This document shows, one piece after another, positions 34,750 to 42,593 of a stretch of 64,000 nt of DNA. Position 1 is the first letter of the stretch. Each line of letters begins with the position of its first letter. The notes under the pieces are model-generated. The model had not been told where the DNA came from, made no database searches, and saw only the letters and a list, made by a program, of their open reading frames with translations. Source of the stretch: Hyphomonadaceae bacterium (GTDB lineage: Bacteria; Pseudomonadota; Alphaproteobacteria; Caulobacterales; Hyphomonadaceae). The position numbers were made by a program, and so were the translations under genes. The stretch is from NCBI GenBank assembly GCA_028285145.1, contig JANQQC010000011.1, positions 39,591 to 103,590 on the forward strand, given 5' to 3'.

Positions 34750-35520
34750 CTAGTCGCGCGACATGAAGGACAGGATGATCGTGAACATGTTGTAGAACAG
34801 GATGAAGAAGTTCAGCGCACCCCAGTTCGTCATCACAGCCATCGACCGCTGATCGCCAGCGAACTGATAGTAGCCCTGTTTCAGCGCCTGAGTCTCCCAG
34901 GCAATCAAACCTGCCGAAATCAGCAAAACAGCCAGCATGATGCCTGTTTCCATCATTCCGGATGGCGGGAAGAAAAAGCTGATCAGCGAGAGGCCGATCA
35001 CGCCCCAGAGCGCCATGATCAGGAAGGTTCCCATCGGGCGCAGGTCACGCTTGGTCGTGTAACCAAACAGGGACAACGCACCGAAGGCCGTTGATGTGAC
35101 CAGGAAAGCTTTGGTGATGGTCAGAAAATCGACCGACATGGACGCGCCGCCACGCGATGTGACACTCTGGTCCATCTGCGCGAGAACGACCCACATACTC
35201 AGGCTTGCGCCGAGCAGGCCGACAATTGCCCAATAGACAATCGCTGAACCCATCGGAGAAGGGTTACGCATGGCGAAGGCCGAGAAAAGGATCAGCGCAA
35301 TTGGTCCAAACTGGACGACAAAAGCCAGCGGCGTCCCCCAAATGAGCTGCGTCAACGGCTCGTAGGTGCCGACTGCAAATGCGACAAGACCGGACACTAG
35401 AATGCCGAGCGCCAGTTTGTTGTAGACACCGAGCATGAAGCTCCGGAGCCCCTGGTCCACGGACATGTCCATGGTTCCGGCGTTTCCGCCGTTTGCCAAA
35501 GACCGGTTGAAATCGTTCAT
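34750..35520 (-). CDS. BAX inhibitor-1/YccA family membrane protein
   Basis: A 256-residue inner-membrane protein with seven predicted helices, of the BI-1/YccA (TMBIM) family. A soluble N-terminal tail (1-30) carries the family's VDQGLRSFMLGVYNKLALGI entry. The closing helices WETQALKQGYYQF and LNFFILFYNMFTIILSF are typical. Relatives interact with FtsH (YccA) or leak calcium (BsYetJ). GAGGA lies upstream of the ATG. It is divergent from the aldo/keto reductase gene. Confidence 0.92.
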   Translation of the reverse strand: MNDFNRSLANGGNAGTMDMSVDQGLRSFMLGVYNKLALGILVSGLVAFAVGTYEPLTQLIWGTPLAFVVQFGPIALILFSAFAMRNPSPMGSAIVYWAIVGLLGASLSMWVVLAQMDQSVTSRGGASMSVDFLTITKAFLVTSTAFGALSLFGYTTKRDLRPMGTFLIMALWGVIGLSLISFFFPPSGMMETGIMLAVLLISAGLIAWETQALKQGYYQFAGDQRSMAVMTNWGALNFFILFYNMFTIILSFMSRD

Positions 35521-35665
35521 AACAATCCTCTTTGCAGTTGCCCGCGGAATTTATCGCGGATCGATGCTGAATATGGGCGTTCCCTGTGCGAATCTCAAGG
35601 AAAACCGGTTGTCGGAGCATCGTTGAGGCCCCTAAATGAAAGATTGACCTATTTGAGGGGAATTC

Positions 35666-36718
35666 ATGGGAATTGAACTGCGTGATTTGGGGCGAAGCGG
35701 CCTCAAAGTGACTTCGTGCTGCCTGGGCACAATGACCTGGGGCCAGCAGAACACCGAAGACGAGGGCCACGCCCAGATGGATTATGCGCTGGAGCGCGGA
35801 ATTACCTTCTGGGATACGGCCGAAATGTACTCGGTTCCGCCCAAGGCGGAGACGCAGGGCTCAACCGAGCGGATCATCGGAACCTGGCTAAAAAAGACCG
35901 GCAAACGCGGCGAAATCATCCTGGCGACGAAGATTTGCGGATTATCGCGCAACACATGGACGCGCGATGGCGATGTCGAGTGGACCCGTCATACCAAGGA
36001 GCAGATCGACGAGGCGATCGGGAAAAGCCTGAAGCGGCTGCAAACCGACTATATCGACCTGTACCAGATGCACTGGCCAGACCGCCCGGTGCCCCTGTTC
36101 GGCAACCCGATCCCGGCCAAGGCCTACAGCTATCCGTTCGAGCCGTTCGAAGACATTCTCGATCATCTGAACAACCATGTGAAAGCGGGCCGGATTCGTC
36201 ATATCGGCCTGTCCAACGAAACGCCTTACGGCACAATGCGCTTCCTCGCCGAAAGTAACGCCCGCGACCTGCCACGCGTACAGTCGATTCAGAACGTCTA
36301 CAATCTGGTGAGCCGGAAGTTCGAAGAGGGCCTCGATGAAATCGCGCTGCGCGAACAGGTCGGCCTGCTTGCCTATTCTCCGCTCGGTCAGGGCTATCTC
36401 ACCGGCAAGTATCGCAACGGCGCGGTGCCGGCGGGGTCCCGCAAGGCCCTGTTTGACCGCCTGCAGCGATATGAAGGCCCGCGCGCGGACGAAACCATCA
36501 ATGCCTATGTCGATCTGGCAAAAAAATTCGGGGTCGATCCGTCGCAATTCGCGATCAAATTCTGCGATACGCGCCCGTTCACAACCTCCACGATTATCGG
36601 CGCGACGACGATGGAACAGCTCGCAATCTGTATTGATGCCTTCGACCTTGAATGGACCGAAGAGATGGAGACGGAAGTCAACGCCCTCCACCTTGCCCAA
36701 CCCTCGCCATGTCCCTGA
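35666..36718 (+). CDS. Aldo/keto reductase (Tas/YajO-like)
   Basis: A 350-residue NADP(H)-dependent oxidoreductase. Active-site parts are FWDTAEMYSVPP (Asp, Tyr), ILATKICG (Lys) and YQMHWPDRP (His), with cofactor-binding STIIGATTMEQL at the end. The long insert after the first strand pair (SVPPKAETQGSTERIIG and the NTWTRDG loop) is typical of the Tas subgroup. It is monocistronic. The ribosome-binding GAGGGG at 35655-35660 is inside a small inverted repeat. Confidence 0.93.
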   Translation: MGIELRDLGRSGLKVTSCCLGTMTWGQQNTEDEGHAQMDYALERGITFWDTAEMYSVPPKAETQGSTERIIGTWLKKTGKRGEIILATKICGLSRNTWTRDGDVEWTRHTKEQIDEAIGKSLKRLQTDYIDLYQMHWPDRPVPLFGNPIPAKAYSYPFEPFEDILDHLNNHVKAGRIRHIGLSNETPYGTMRFLAESNARDLPRVQSIQNVYNLVSRKFEEGLDEIALREQVGLLAYSPLGQGYLTGKYRNGAVPAGSRKALFDRLQRYEGPRADETINAYVDLAKKFGVDPSQFAIKFCDTRPFTTSTIIGATTMEQLAICIDAFDLEWTEEMETEVNALHLAQPSPCP

Positions 36719-36762
36719 TGAGTCGAGCATTTGACTTCAGAATTCTGCATGCAAATGTGAGC

Positions 36763-36792
36763 ACTCAGCCCGGTGTTCTCACCGGGCTGAGT
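36763..36792. terminator. Perfect 12-bp hairpin after the aldo/keto reductase
   Basis: ACTCAGCCCGGT-GTTCTC-ACCGGGCTGAGT is a perfect 12-bp stem with a 6-base loop, 45 bases after the reductase stop and 36 before the DUF2853 gene. It is not followed by a T-run (ATTAGG), so it may stall or protect RNA rather than act as an efficient intrinsic terminator. Confidence 0.55.
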
Positions 36793-36827
36793 ATTAGGAG
36801 TTCAAGACGATTTAGGGGACAAATGGG

Positions 36828-37160
36828 ATGGCAGACGCTTCCGACTACGAAGCCAATATCAAGGTGTATGCAAACGGCTACAATCAGAAAGCAGCAGAAA
36901 AAATTGTCGGGCATTTGGGGATTGCCTTACGAAACAGGGATAGTTCCCTGGTCTCCTGCTCCGATCAGGGCGAACTGGACCGCGTCCGAGAGAAATGGTG
37001 CCGGGGAAAACTCGGACTTGCGCAGACCTCGCCAGACATCGATGCCGGTATCGCCGCAATCTGCGAGAAGATGAAACCCGAGGGTGGGAATAAGTCGCGG
37101 GTGACATTTTACTATTTGCTGGCAGAGCACTTCAATAAGCTGGACGCGCTGGCAAGCTAG
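36828..37160 (+). CDS. DUF2853 family protein
   Basis: A 110-residue cytoplasmic helical protein of the DUF2853 family. Recognisable parts are DYEANIKVYANGYNQKAAEKIVGHLGIAL and SRVTFYYLLAEHFNKLDAL at the C-terminus. No catalytic motif and no known function. It lies between a hairpin and a strong terminator, so it is probably its own small transcript. Confidence 0.85.
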   Translation: MADASDYEANIKVYANGYNQKAAEKIVGHLGIALRNRDSSLVSCSDQGELDRVREKWCRGKLGLAQTSPDIDAGIAAICEKMKPEGGNKSRVTFYYLLAEHFNKLDALAS

Positions 37161-37181
37161 GCCGCAATACGAAACCTGACG

Positions 37182-37211
37182 AAAAGCCCGGCCCCATACG
37201 GCCGGGCTTTT
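37182..37211 (+). terminator. Intrinsic terminator
   Basis: AAAAGCCCGGCC-CCATAC-GGCCGGGCTTTT is a perfect 12-bp stem flanked by A4/T4, directly after the DUF2853 gene. Confidence 0.88.
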
Positions 37212-37244
37212 CAAATGCCAGCCAACAGACCAAGAAGACACGCC

Positions 37245-37778
37245 ATGCTCCGTCTGTTTGCCGCACTGCCCGTCCCCGAAGATGTCGCAGACATGCTCGT
37301 CCCGCTCCAGAAGAACCTTGCGGGAGCAAGCTGGCGTCCCGTCGCGAACTTCCATGTCACGCTGCGTTTCTTCGGCAATGTCAGCCGCGACCTTGCCGTG
37401 GATCTCGACGAGGAGATCGCCGGCATCGCACCGCCGCCAATACAATTGGCAATTGATGGCGTCGGCTGGTTTGGCCGGCGCGAGCCACGATCTGTCTGGG
37501 CGCGGGTTCTGGCCACCGACAGCTTGACGACCCTTGCCGGAGCCTGCGAGCGGGCCGCCCGCCGGGTTGGCCTGCCAGCTGAGAGGCGGCGTTTCATACC
37601 TCACATTACGCTCGCCTACTGTCACGGCACGCTGCTGGACGAGGCAATGGCGTGGACCGAACGCCATCAGGGCCTTGCTGCCGGACCATGGACGGCAGAC
37701 CGGTTTCATCTTTATTCGAGCCATCTCGGCAGGGGCCCCAGCGTCTACACAGCCGAGGCGGACTATCCTCTCGCCTGA
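37245..37778 (+). CDS. thpR: RNA 2',3'-cyclic phosphodiesterase ThpR
   Basis: A 177-residue 2H phosphoesterase (LigT family) that opens 2',3'-cyclic phosphates at RNA ends. The two catalytic HxT motifs are His37-Val-Thr39 (NFHVTLRFFG) and His120-Ile-Thr122 (FIPHITLAY). The start at 37245 (MLRLFAALPVPE) fits the family; an upstream in-frame ATG at 37215 would begin just after the terminator. It lies 83 bases before the tRNA gene. Confidence 0.93.
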   Translation: MLRLFAALPVPEDVADMLVPLQKNLAGASWRPVANFHVTLRFFGNVSRDLAVDLDEEIAGIAPPPIQLAIDGVGWFGRREPRSVWARVLATDSLTTLAGACERAARRVGLPAERRRFIPHITLAYCHGTLLDEAMAWTERHQGLAAGPWTADRFHLYSSHLGRGPSVYTAEADYPLA

Positions 37779-37813
37779 CCAGACAACCGACCGATAGCAG
37801 CGGCAAGTTCGGC

Positions 37814-37842
37814 TTGATGGCCGCCCCACCCGGCGCTATAGC
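37814..37842 (+). promoter_or_regulatory. Putative tRNA promoter
   Basis: TTGATG and TATAGC hexamers with a 17-base spacer lie 20 bases before the tRNA-Thr gene, a suitable sigma-70-type arrangement. Assigned by pattern only. Confidence 0.4.
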
Positions 37843-37861
37843 GCCTCCATCGAGTCTGTGT

Positions 37862-37937
37862 GCCGCTATAGCTCAGCTGGTAGAGCATCGCATTCGTAAT
37901 GCGGAGGTCAGGTGTTCAAGTCACCTTAGCGGCACCA
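37862..37937 (+). tRNA. tRNA-Thr (anticodon CGU)
   Basis: A 76-base cloverleaf with encoded CCA. Acceptor stem is GCCGCTA/TAGCGGC with discriminator A. D arm is GCTC/GAGC. Anticodon stem is TCGCA/TGCGG around loop TTCGTAA (anticodon CGT at 34-36, A at 37). T arm is AGGTG/CACCT with loop TTCAAGT. It reads ACG threonine codons. A37 makes it a potential t6A substrate of the TsaD system encoded at 51 kb. Confidence 0.97.
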
Positions 37938-37942
37938 CTCAC

Positions 37943-39379
37943 TCAATCATCATCTGACGCATAATCCAGTGGCGGCCCGATTGCGCCGGCGACTTTAGTG
38001 CTGACAGAGCTGACGCCTTCAGTGTCTTCAACCGGGGCGGGCAGCGCGATGGTGCGCCCCGCCTCAAGCTCGCGGCCGAAGGACTCATGGCGCGCGTGGA
38101 TCAGATCTCCGACATCGCCAAAGGCATAGACAAGGCGGGACCAATCCTTCGCATCATAATCAAACGCGCCGCCGCGCGGATCGATATCCGACCAGTCGGC
38201 CTCACGTGACGCGGTGGTTGCCATGCGAGCCCAGCGGTCCGCTTCCGGCTTGTCGCCATAGCCTTTCAGGGCACGTTCCATCAGCAAGCAAAGCCTAGCC
38301 GTTGGCTTCTCTTCGACGAGCAGGGCCAGCGCCTTGACACCACCAATCCAATCCTTGGCATCAATCGCGATTTCCGCTTTCAGGATCCGGCTTTCCCGAT
38401 GCAGCGGATTGGCCGCCGCGAGCGTTGTCAGCCGTCGCGCAATCACCGCTGGCGACGCATCCGGATCAAGCCGCCGCGCCAATTGGGCGAGCGCGGGATG
38501 CGGCCGCGTTTTCCAGGCGAGCTCCAGCACGCCTTCAGCGGCCTTCACCTTGCCGTCGACCATAAGGTGACGTGCGCCATGCCATGCCGCTGGAGGGAAG
38601 CCCGGCGCGGCTCGGATCGCCTCTGCAAGCGTGCGTTGAGCGGTCTGGCGCTGGTCAGCCCCCATGGAAGCCGCGCTCGCCGTAAGAAGGACCGCCTGGC
38701 GGCGGCGCAGAGAGTCCCCAGAGATCAGACCCCTCTTTTCCCCGATGCCGAGCGTGTCCAGCGCGGCCACCCATTCCCCGCGAGAGACCTGCAAATCGAA
38801 GAGCGAGTTGAACGGCCAGTCCGCGCCAGTCTTGAGTTCAAGGGCCTCTCGCGCCCTTGATTCCGCCGAAGCGGCATCGCCGCGCTCAATGGCAGCTGTT
38901 GCCGCCCCGCGCAGGCCCGCGAGCCGTCCACCGGGCAGGCGCGTCAACTGTCCCCAGGCGCGCTCCGCCCCGCTCCAGTCATCGCCCGCTTCAGCCGCAC
39001 GTGCTTCGAGGAGGAGTTTGAGGCGTTCATCCTCGGCATGTTTGGCGGCCTTCTTTGCGAGCTTGAGGGCTGCTGTCGCATCGCCAGCCTCTGCTGCGAG
39101 CAGGCCATCGGCCAGCGCCTGATTGGCCTTTCGTGTCCGGGCTTCTTCTCTCGACTTGCCAAACCGGCTCGGCAGGAGAACGACGCTTCCGAGCAGCCAC
39201 CAGGCGAGGGCCGCCAGCCCGCCAAACACTGCGAGCGCAACGCCGGTCGCAGCGAAGTTCAGATCAATCGACGTACCCGAGCCAAGATTAAGGGTGACAC
39301 CGCCCGGCAGCGTTCCAGCCCAGATCGCAGCGATGGCGGCCGCCGCTGCAATCAGAATAACGATGAATGCCCGGATCAT
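37943..39379 (-). CDS. hemY: HemY-like tetratricopeptide membrane protein
   Basis: A 478-residue protein with two N-terminal membrane helices (about 1-22 and 46-70), then a long helical TPR-like domain (repeated A-A/G-W/L pairs, for example EAGDATAALKLAKKAAKHAEDE). This is the HemY_N family found at the end of hem operons. It is not the protoporphyrinogen oxidase also called HemY in Gram-positives. The molecular role is undefined. The C-terminus ends 6 bases from the tRNA gene. It follows the Mic60-like gene by 6 bases in the hemC-hemD-Mic60-hemY run. Confidence 0.9.
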   Translation of the reverse strand: MIRAFIVILIAAAAAIAAIWAGTLPGGVTLNLGSGTSIDLNFAATGVALAVFGGLAALAWWLLGSVVLLPSRFGKSREEARTRKANQALADGLLAAEAGDATAALKLAKKAAKHAEDERLKLLLEARAAEAGDDWSGAERAWGQLTRLPGGRLAGLRGAATAAIERGDAASAESRAREALELKTGADWPFNSLFDLQVSRGEWVAALDTLGIGEKRGLISGDSLRRRQAVLLTASAASMGADQRQTAQRTLAEAIRAAPGFPPAAWHGARHLMVDGKVKAAEGVLELAWKTRPHPALAQLARRLDPDASPAVIARRLTTLAAANPLHRESRILKAEIAIDAKDWIGGVKALALLVEEKPTARLCLLMERALKGYGDKPEADRWARMATTASREADWSDIDPRGGAFDYDAKDWSRLVYAFGDVGDLIHARHESFGRELEAGRTIALPAPVEDTEGVSSVSTKVAGAIGPPLDYASDDD

Positions 39380-39385
39380 CTTTCG

Positions 39386-40690
39386 TCACGGCTCCGCACT
39401 GCGCATCGCATCGTTCAGCGAATCGAGCGCAGCTTCGAGGTCACGACGCTTTCTCGCATCGGTCAGCCAGTCCGCGAACGCCTCTACAGAAGCGCCCTCC
39501 AGTGTTTCGAGCCTTGTAATCGCAAGACCCATATCACCCGCTTCAAGCGCATCCGCGGCGCTGTCGAGGGTTGTCTCAAGAGACGTATCATCCTCCCCCT
39601 CACGGCGGACCGTTACAGCCCCACCGAAAGCCCGGCGCACCCAGCCCCAACCGTCGCCGGAAGGTGCTTCCTCGACAACGGTCTCGGCGTCTGCTCGTGC
39701 TGCCTCAAACCGCGCGCGAAGATCAGCCAGCCCCGTCGTTCCGCCCCCCGCGAACGACGCAAGCTGGGCGACGGCAGGGTGGTCAGGCAGGGCGGCGCTG
39801 ACCGTATCCAGCTGGCTTTGAAAGGCTTCACCTCGATTGGCGCGGCCCCGAATTTCAGAAAGGGCGAGCGCGGCCCGCGTCTGCACCGCTGCATCCGCGA
39901 TGGCCCTCTCCCTTGCCGCTTCTGCAGCGGCGTCGGCGGCTTCCTCAGCGGCATCGCTGTCGGCGGCAAGGCTCTCAACGGAGTCGACATCCGCCCGCAA
40001 TGCGCTGACCTCTTCCTGAAGCGCGTCGACTGCTTCGCTTAGATCATCGGGCACCGAGGTCGTTTGCGTTTCCAGAGAGGCGATCCGGGTTGTCAGGGCC
40101 GCGATCGCATCCGCCCGGACATCAAGGCCGCGCCGAATGGTGGCAAGGTCATCCTCCAGCACATCGACACGCTCCCGCATGGCGGTCACGGCGCGGTTCA
40201 TCTGACGCGGACTGACAGCCTCATTCTCATCGGCCTGCTCGAGTGTCTCGAGCCGCGCAACGATATCGGGAAGCGCCGCCGCGCCTCCAGTTTCGTCGAG
40301 ACGCGCAGAGATCGCTTCGAGATCGTCAACCAGTTCGTTGAGGCCCGCCGTCTCACCGTCTCCAGAAACAAGCGCCTGCATTTCCCGCTGGAGGGTTTCC
40401 GACGTTGCGTCGACTGCCGTTTCGAGAGTGGAGACGTCAGACTCGATTGCGCGTTGCGAGGTCGTGAGTTGATCGATTTCAGTCCGCAAAGCATCTGCAT
40501 CGCCGCCGCCAGCGGGGCCACCGGCGAACATGCCGATCAACCCGCCAATGCAGGCCGCCGCGAAGCTAGCAATGCCCACGCCCATCCAGCCCGGCCCTGA
40601 GGATTGCCGAGACGCGGATGCGGGCTCTGGCGTCGCAGGCTCGAATTCCGCGTCGATCGGTTCTTCTGGAGCGCTCGTGTCGCCGGTCAT
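39386..40690 (-). CDS. Mitofilin/Mic60-like inner-membrane coiled-coil protein
   Basis: A 434-residue protein with an acidic Pro/Glu-rich cytoplasmic N-terminus, one membrane helix (about 37-60, containing a Gly-rich GGLIGMFAGG), a long coiled coil (about 70-300) and a C-terminal mitofilin-signature region (LADLRARFEAARADAETVV to ARKRRDLEAALDSL). This is the alphaproteobacterial Mic60 homologue, characteristically placed between hemD and hemY, and linked to intracytoplasmic membrane shaping. The ATG at 40690 has GAGGA upstream; a TTG one codon earlier is not needed. Confidence 0.88.
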   Translation of the reverse strand: MTGDTSAPEEPIDAEFEPATPEPASASRQSSGPGWMGVGIASFAAACIGGLIGMFAGGPAGGGDADALRTEIDQLTTSQRAIESDVSTLETAVDATSETLQREMQALVSGDGETAGLNELVDDLEAISARLDETGGAAALPDIVARLETLEQADENEAVSPRQMNRAVTAMRERVDVLEDDLATIRRGLDVRADAIAALTTRIASLETQTTSVPDDLSEAVDALQEEVSALRADVDSVESLAADSDAAEEAADAAAEAARERAIADAAVQTRAALALSEIRGRANRGEAFQSQLDTVSAALPDHPAVAQLASFAGGGTTGLADLRARFEAARADAETVVEEAPSGDGWGWVRRAFGGAVTVRREGEDDTSLETTLDSAADALEAGDMGLAITRLETLEGASVEAFADWLTDARKRRDLEAALDSLNDAMRSAEP

Positions 40691-40740
40691 CAAAATCCTC
40701 GAGAATCAGCCCCGCAATCATACATGGGCCCAAGATCGGA

Positions 40741-41466
40741 TCAAAGCGAGAGACGGATACACTCCAGGGCGTCGAAAAGCGCATCTTCATTGGGCTTTTC
40801 AGCAATCTCCAAGCGGGCGGGAGACAAGTCTGTCAGAGGCTCTGCGGCCTTTTCAGACACCGCCGCGAAAGCGAGGGAAGATGTGTCGAGTTCAGAGGTG
40901 CGGCAGAGCTCGGTAAACCGCGTCGCACCCTTCGCCGAGTGGATAAGCACCGCTGCTGAACTGCCAGCCCGGATCAGCTCCGCCGCCTCGCGCATCAAGG
41001 ACTGCGCCGGGGCGGCGCGATACAGCGCAAGGAAATTGACATCAAAGCCGTTTGCGCGAAGCTCAGACGCGAGATCACCAGCCGCAGCCTCATTGGCGAC
41101 ATGGAGCAACCGGCCCCCATCAGGAGAAGAGTTCGCGCAAACGAGCGCGGCAAGATCCTTCGCGTTGCCATCCGCGTTCAAGACACTCTCAAACCCAGCC
41201 TCCAGTGCAGCCGCGAGCGTTGCCGGTCCCACGCAATAGGCGGGTTGATCGCGACCTTCGTACACATCAGCAAAGGCGCGCACGCCGTTCGCGCTTGTGA
41301 ACAGAAGTCCCTGGACACCGTCCAGATTGACTGGCTCGTCCTGCGCGATGGGCTGGATGGCCAGAACGGGCGATACAACCGGCGTGTATCCCGCCATCGA
41401 CAAACGCGCGGCAGTTTCCGTCGCCCCGGGCTCTGCCCGCGTCACGATAACGGGAAGCGGGGTCAC
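40741..41466 (-). CDS. hemD: Uroporphyrinogen-III synthase HemD
   Basis: Cyclises hydroxymethylbilane with ring-D inversion to uroporphyrinogen III in tetrapyrrole synthesis. The 241 residues have the two-domain layout (VIVTRAEPGATETAARLSMAGY; GLLFTSANGVRAF; YCVGPATLAAALEAGF; SAAVLIHSAKGATRFTEL; FAAVSEKAAEPL). The start is set at GTG 41466, two bases after the hemC stop; longer in-frame versions run back through hemC and are rejected. HemD proteins diverge strongly, so position after hemC is important support. Confidence 0.9.
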   Translation of the reverse strand: MTPLPVIVTRAEPGATETAARLSMAGYTPVVSPVLAIQPIAQDEPVNLDGVQGLLFTSANGVRAFADVYEGRDQPAYCVGPATLAAALEAGFESVLNADGNAKDLAALVCANSSPDGGRLLHVANEAAAGDLASELRANGFDVNFLALYRAAPAQSLMREAAELIRAGSSAAVLIHSAKGATRFTELCRTSELDTSSLAFAAVSEKAAEPLTDLSPARLEIAEKPNEDALFDALECIRLSL

Positions 41467-41468
41467 GC

Positions 41469-42446
41469 TCAGGAAAAGGCCGGCAAGGCGTCGCCCGCCG
41501 CCTCGCGCAGCGTAGCCCCCAGTTCCGCGCCGAGAGTTGCGAGCGCTTCCTGGCTGGCATTCGACGCAATGCTGGCCTCGTGTTCCCAACTCTCCCTGCC
41601 ATCGGGCGACAGGACCTGCCCCTTCAGCGTGAACCTGTCGCCATCTGCGAAAAGATGTGCGGCTATTGGTGTGCGGCAGCTGCCATCAAGCGATGTCAGG
41701 AAAGCGCGCTCGGCGAACGTCGCAGCCTCTGCCGCCGGATCGGACATGGCGGCGAGGGCCTCCTCAGCTTCTTTCGCCAAGTCCCCCTCGCGGGCGACAA
41801 CACCGATGATGCCCTGCGCCGGGGCCGGCAGCATCTTCTCGAGCGGGATCGCGTGTGCCTGCCCGGAAAGTCCAAGTCGGGTCAGGCCGGCCATTGCGAG
41901 ATACGTCGCATCCGCGAGCCCTTCGTCGAGCTTTCGCATGCGCGTGGCGACATTGCCGCGAAACATGACAATGCCAAGGTCAGGCCGCATGCGGCGGGTC
42001 TGCGCTTCCCGGCGAATGCTCGCTGTTCCTACCGTGGCACCCTCGGGAAGATCTGCCGGGCTCTCGCACAGCCGCGACAGAAACCCTTCGCGCGGGTCTT
42101 CGCGTTCCGGGATGCCAACGAAAACCTGCCCGTCTGGCAGTTTGGTCGGGACATCCTTCAGTGAATGAACAGTGATGTCGACGCGTCCATCATCGAGCGC
42201 GATATCCAGCTCCTTGGTGAAGAGCCCCTTCCCGCCGGCGTCCATAAGGCGTTCCTTGGTCAGCCGGTCCCCGGTCGTCGTGAAAGTCACGATCTCACCA
42301 CGGCACGCTCCGCCTGACATCACTTCGAGCGCCGCCGCGATCTGGCGCGCCTGCGCGAGGGCCAGTGGTGATCCCCGTGTTCCGATGCGGATGGTACGCT
42401 GGTCAGCACTCGACAAATTGTCCGGAGATGTCCTTGGCCCTGTCAT
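41469..42446 (-). CDS. hemC: Porphobilinogen deaminase HemC
   Basis: Polymerises four porphobilinogens into hydroxymethylbilane. The 325 residues carry [15 protein letters not shown] near residue 19, [16 protein letters not shown] (catalytic Asp region) and the dipyrromethane-cofactor cysteine Cys257 (GSCRTPIAA). It starts the hemC-hemD-Mic60-hemY run on the minus strand. It is divergent from the DUF885 gene. Confidence 0.96.
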   Translation of the reverse strand: MTGPRTSPDNLSSADQRTIRIGTRGSPLALAQARQIAAALEVMSGGACRGEIVTFTTTGDRLTKERLMDAGGKGLFTKELDIALDDGRVDITVHSLKDVPTKLPDGQVFVGIPEREDPREGFLSRLCESPADLPEGATVGTASIRREAQTRRMRPDLGIVMFRGNVATRMRKLDEGLADATYLAMAGLTRLGLSGQAHAIPLEKMLPAPAQGIIGVVAREGDLAKEAEEALAAMSDPAAEAATFAERAFLTSLDGSCRTPIAAHLFADGDRFTLKGQVLSPDGRESWEHEASIASNASQEALATLGAELGATLREAAGDALPAFS

Positions 42447-42593
42447 TAGGCTGGATTAGCGTTGACCCGCAGGCAGGACAAGCTGGAGCCTTCCGAATCC
42501 AGAAGGCTGACTGCGGCCCCTCGTTGACGAGAGTTTTCCGGGCTCCTAGAGGGGCTTATCGAATTTCGACGAAACTTTCATCCGGAGATTCCT

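Noticed and set aside
42487..42508. AGCCTTC/GAAGGCT inverted repeat between hemC and DUF885
   Set aside because: A 7-bp stem of the kind expected by chance; no positional support for an operator or terminator.
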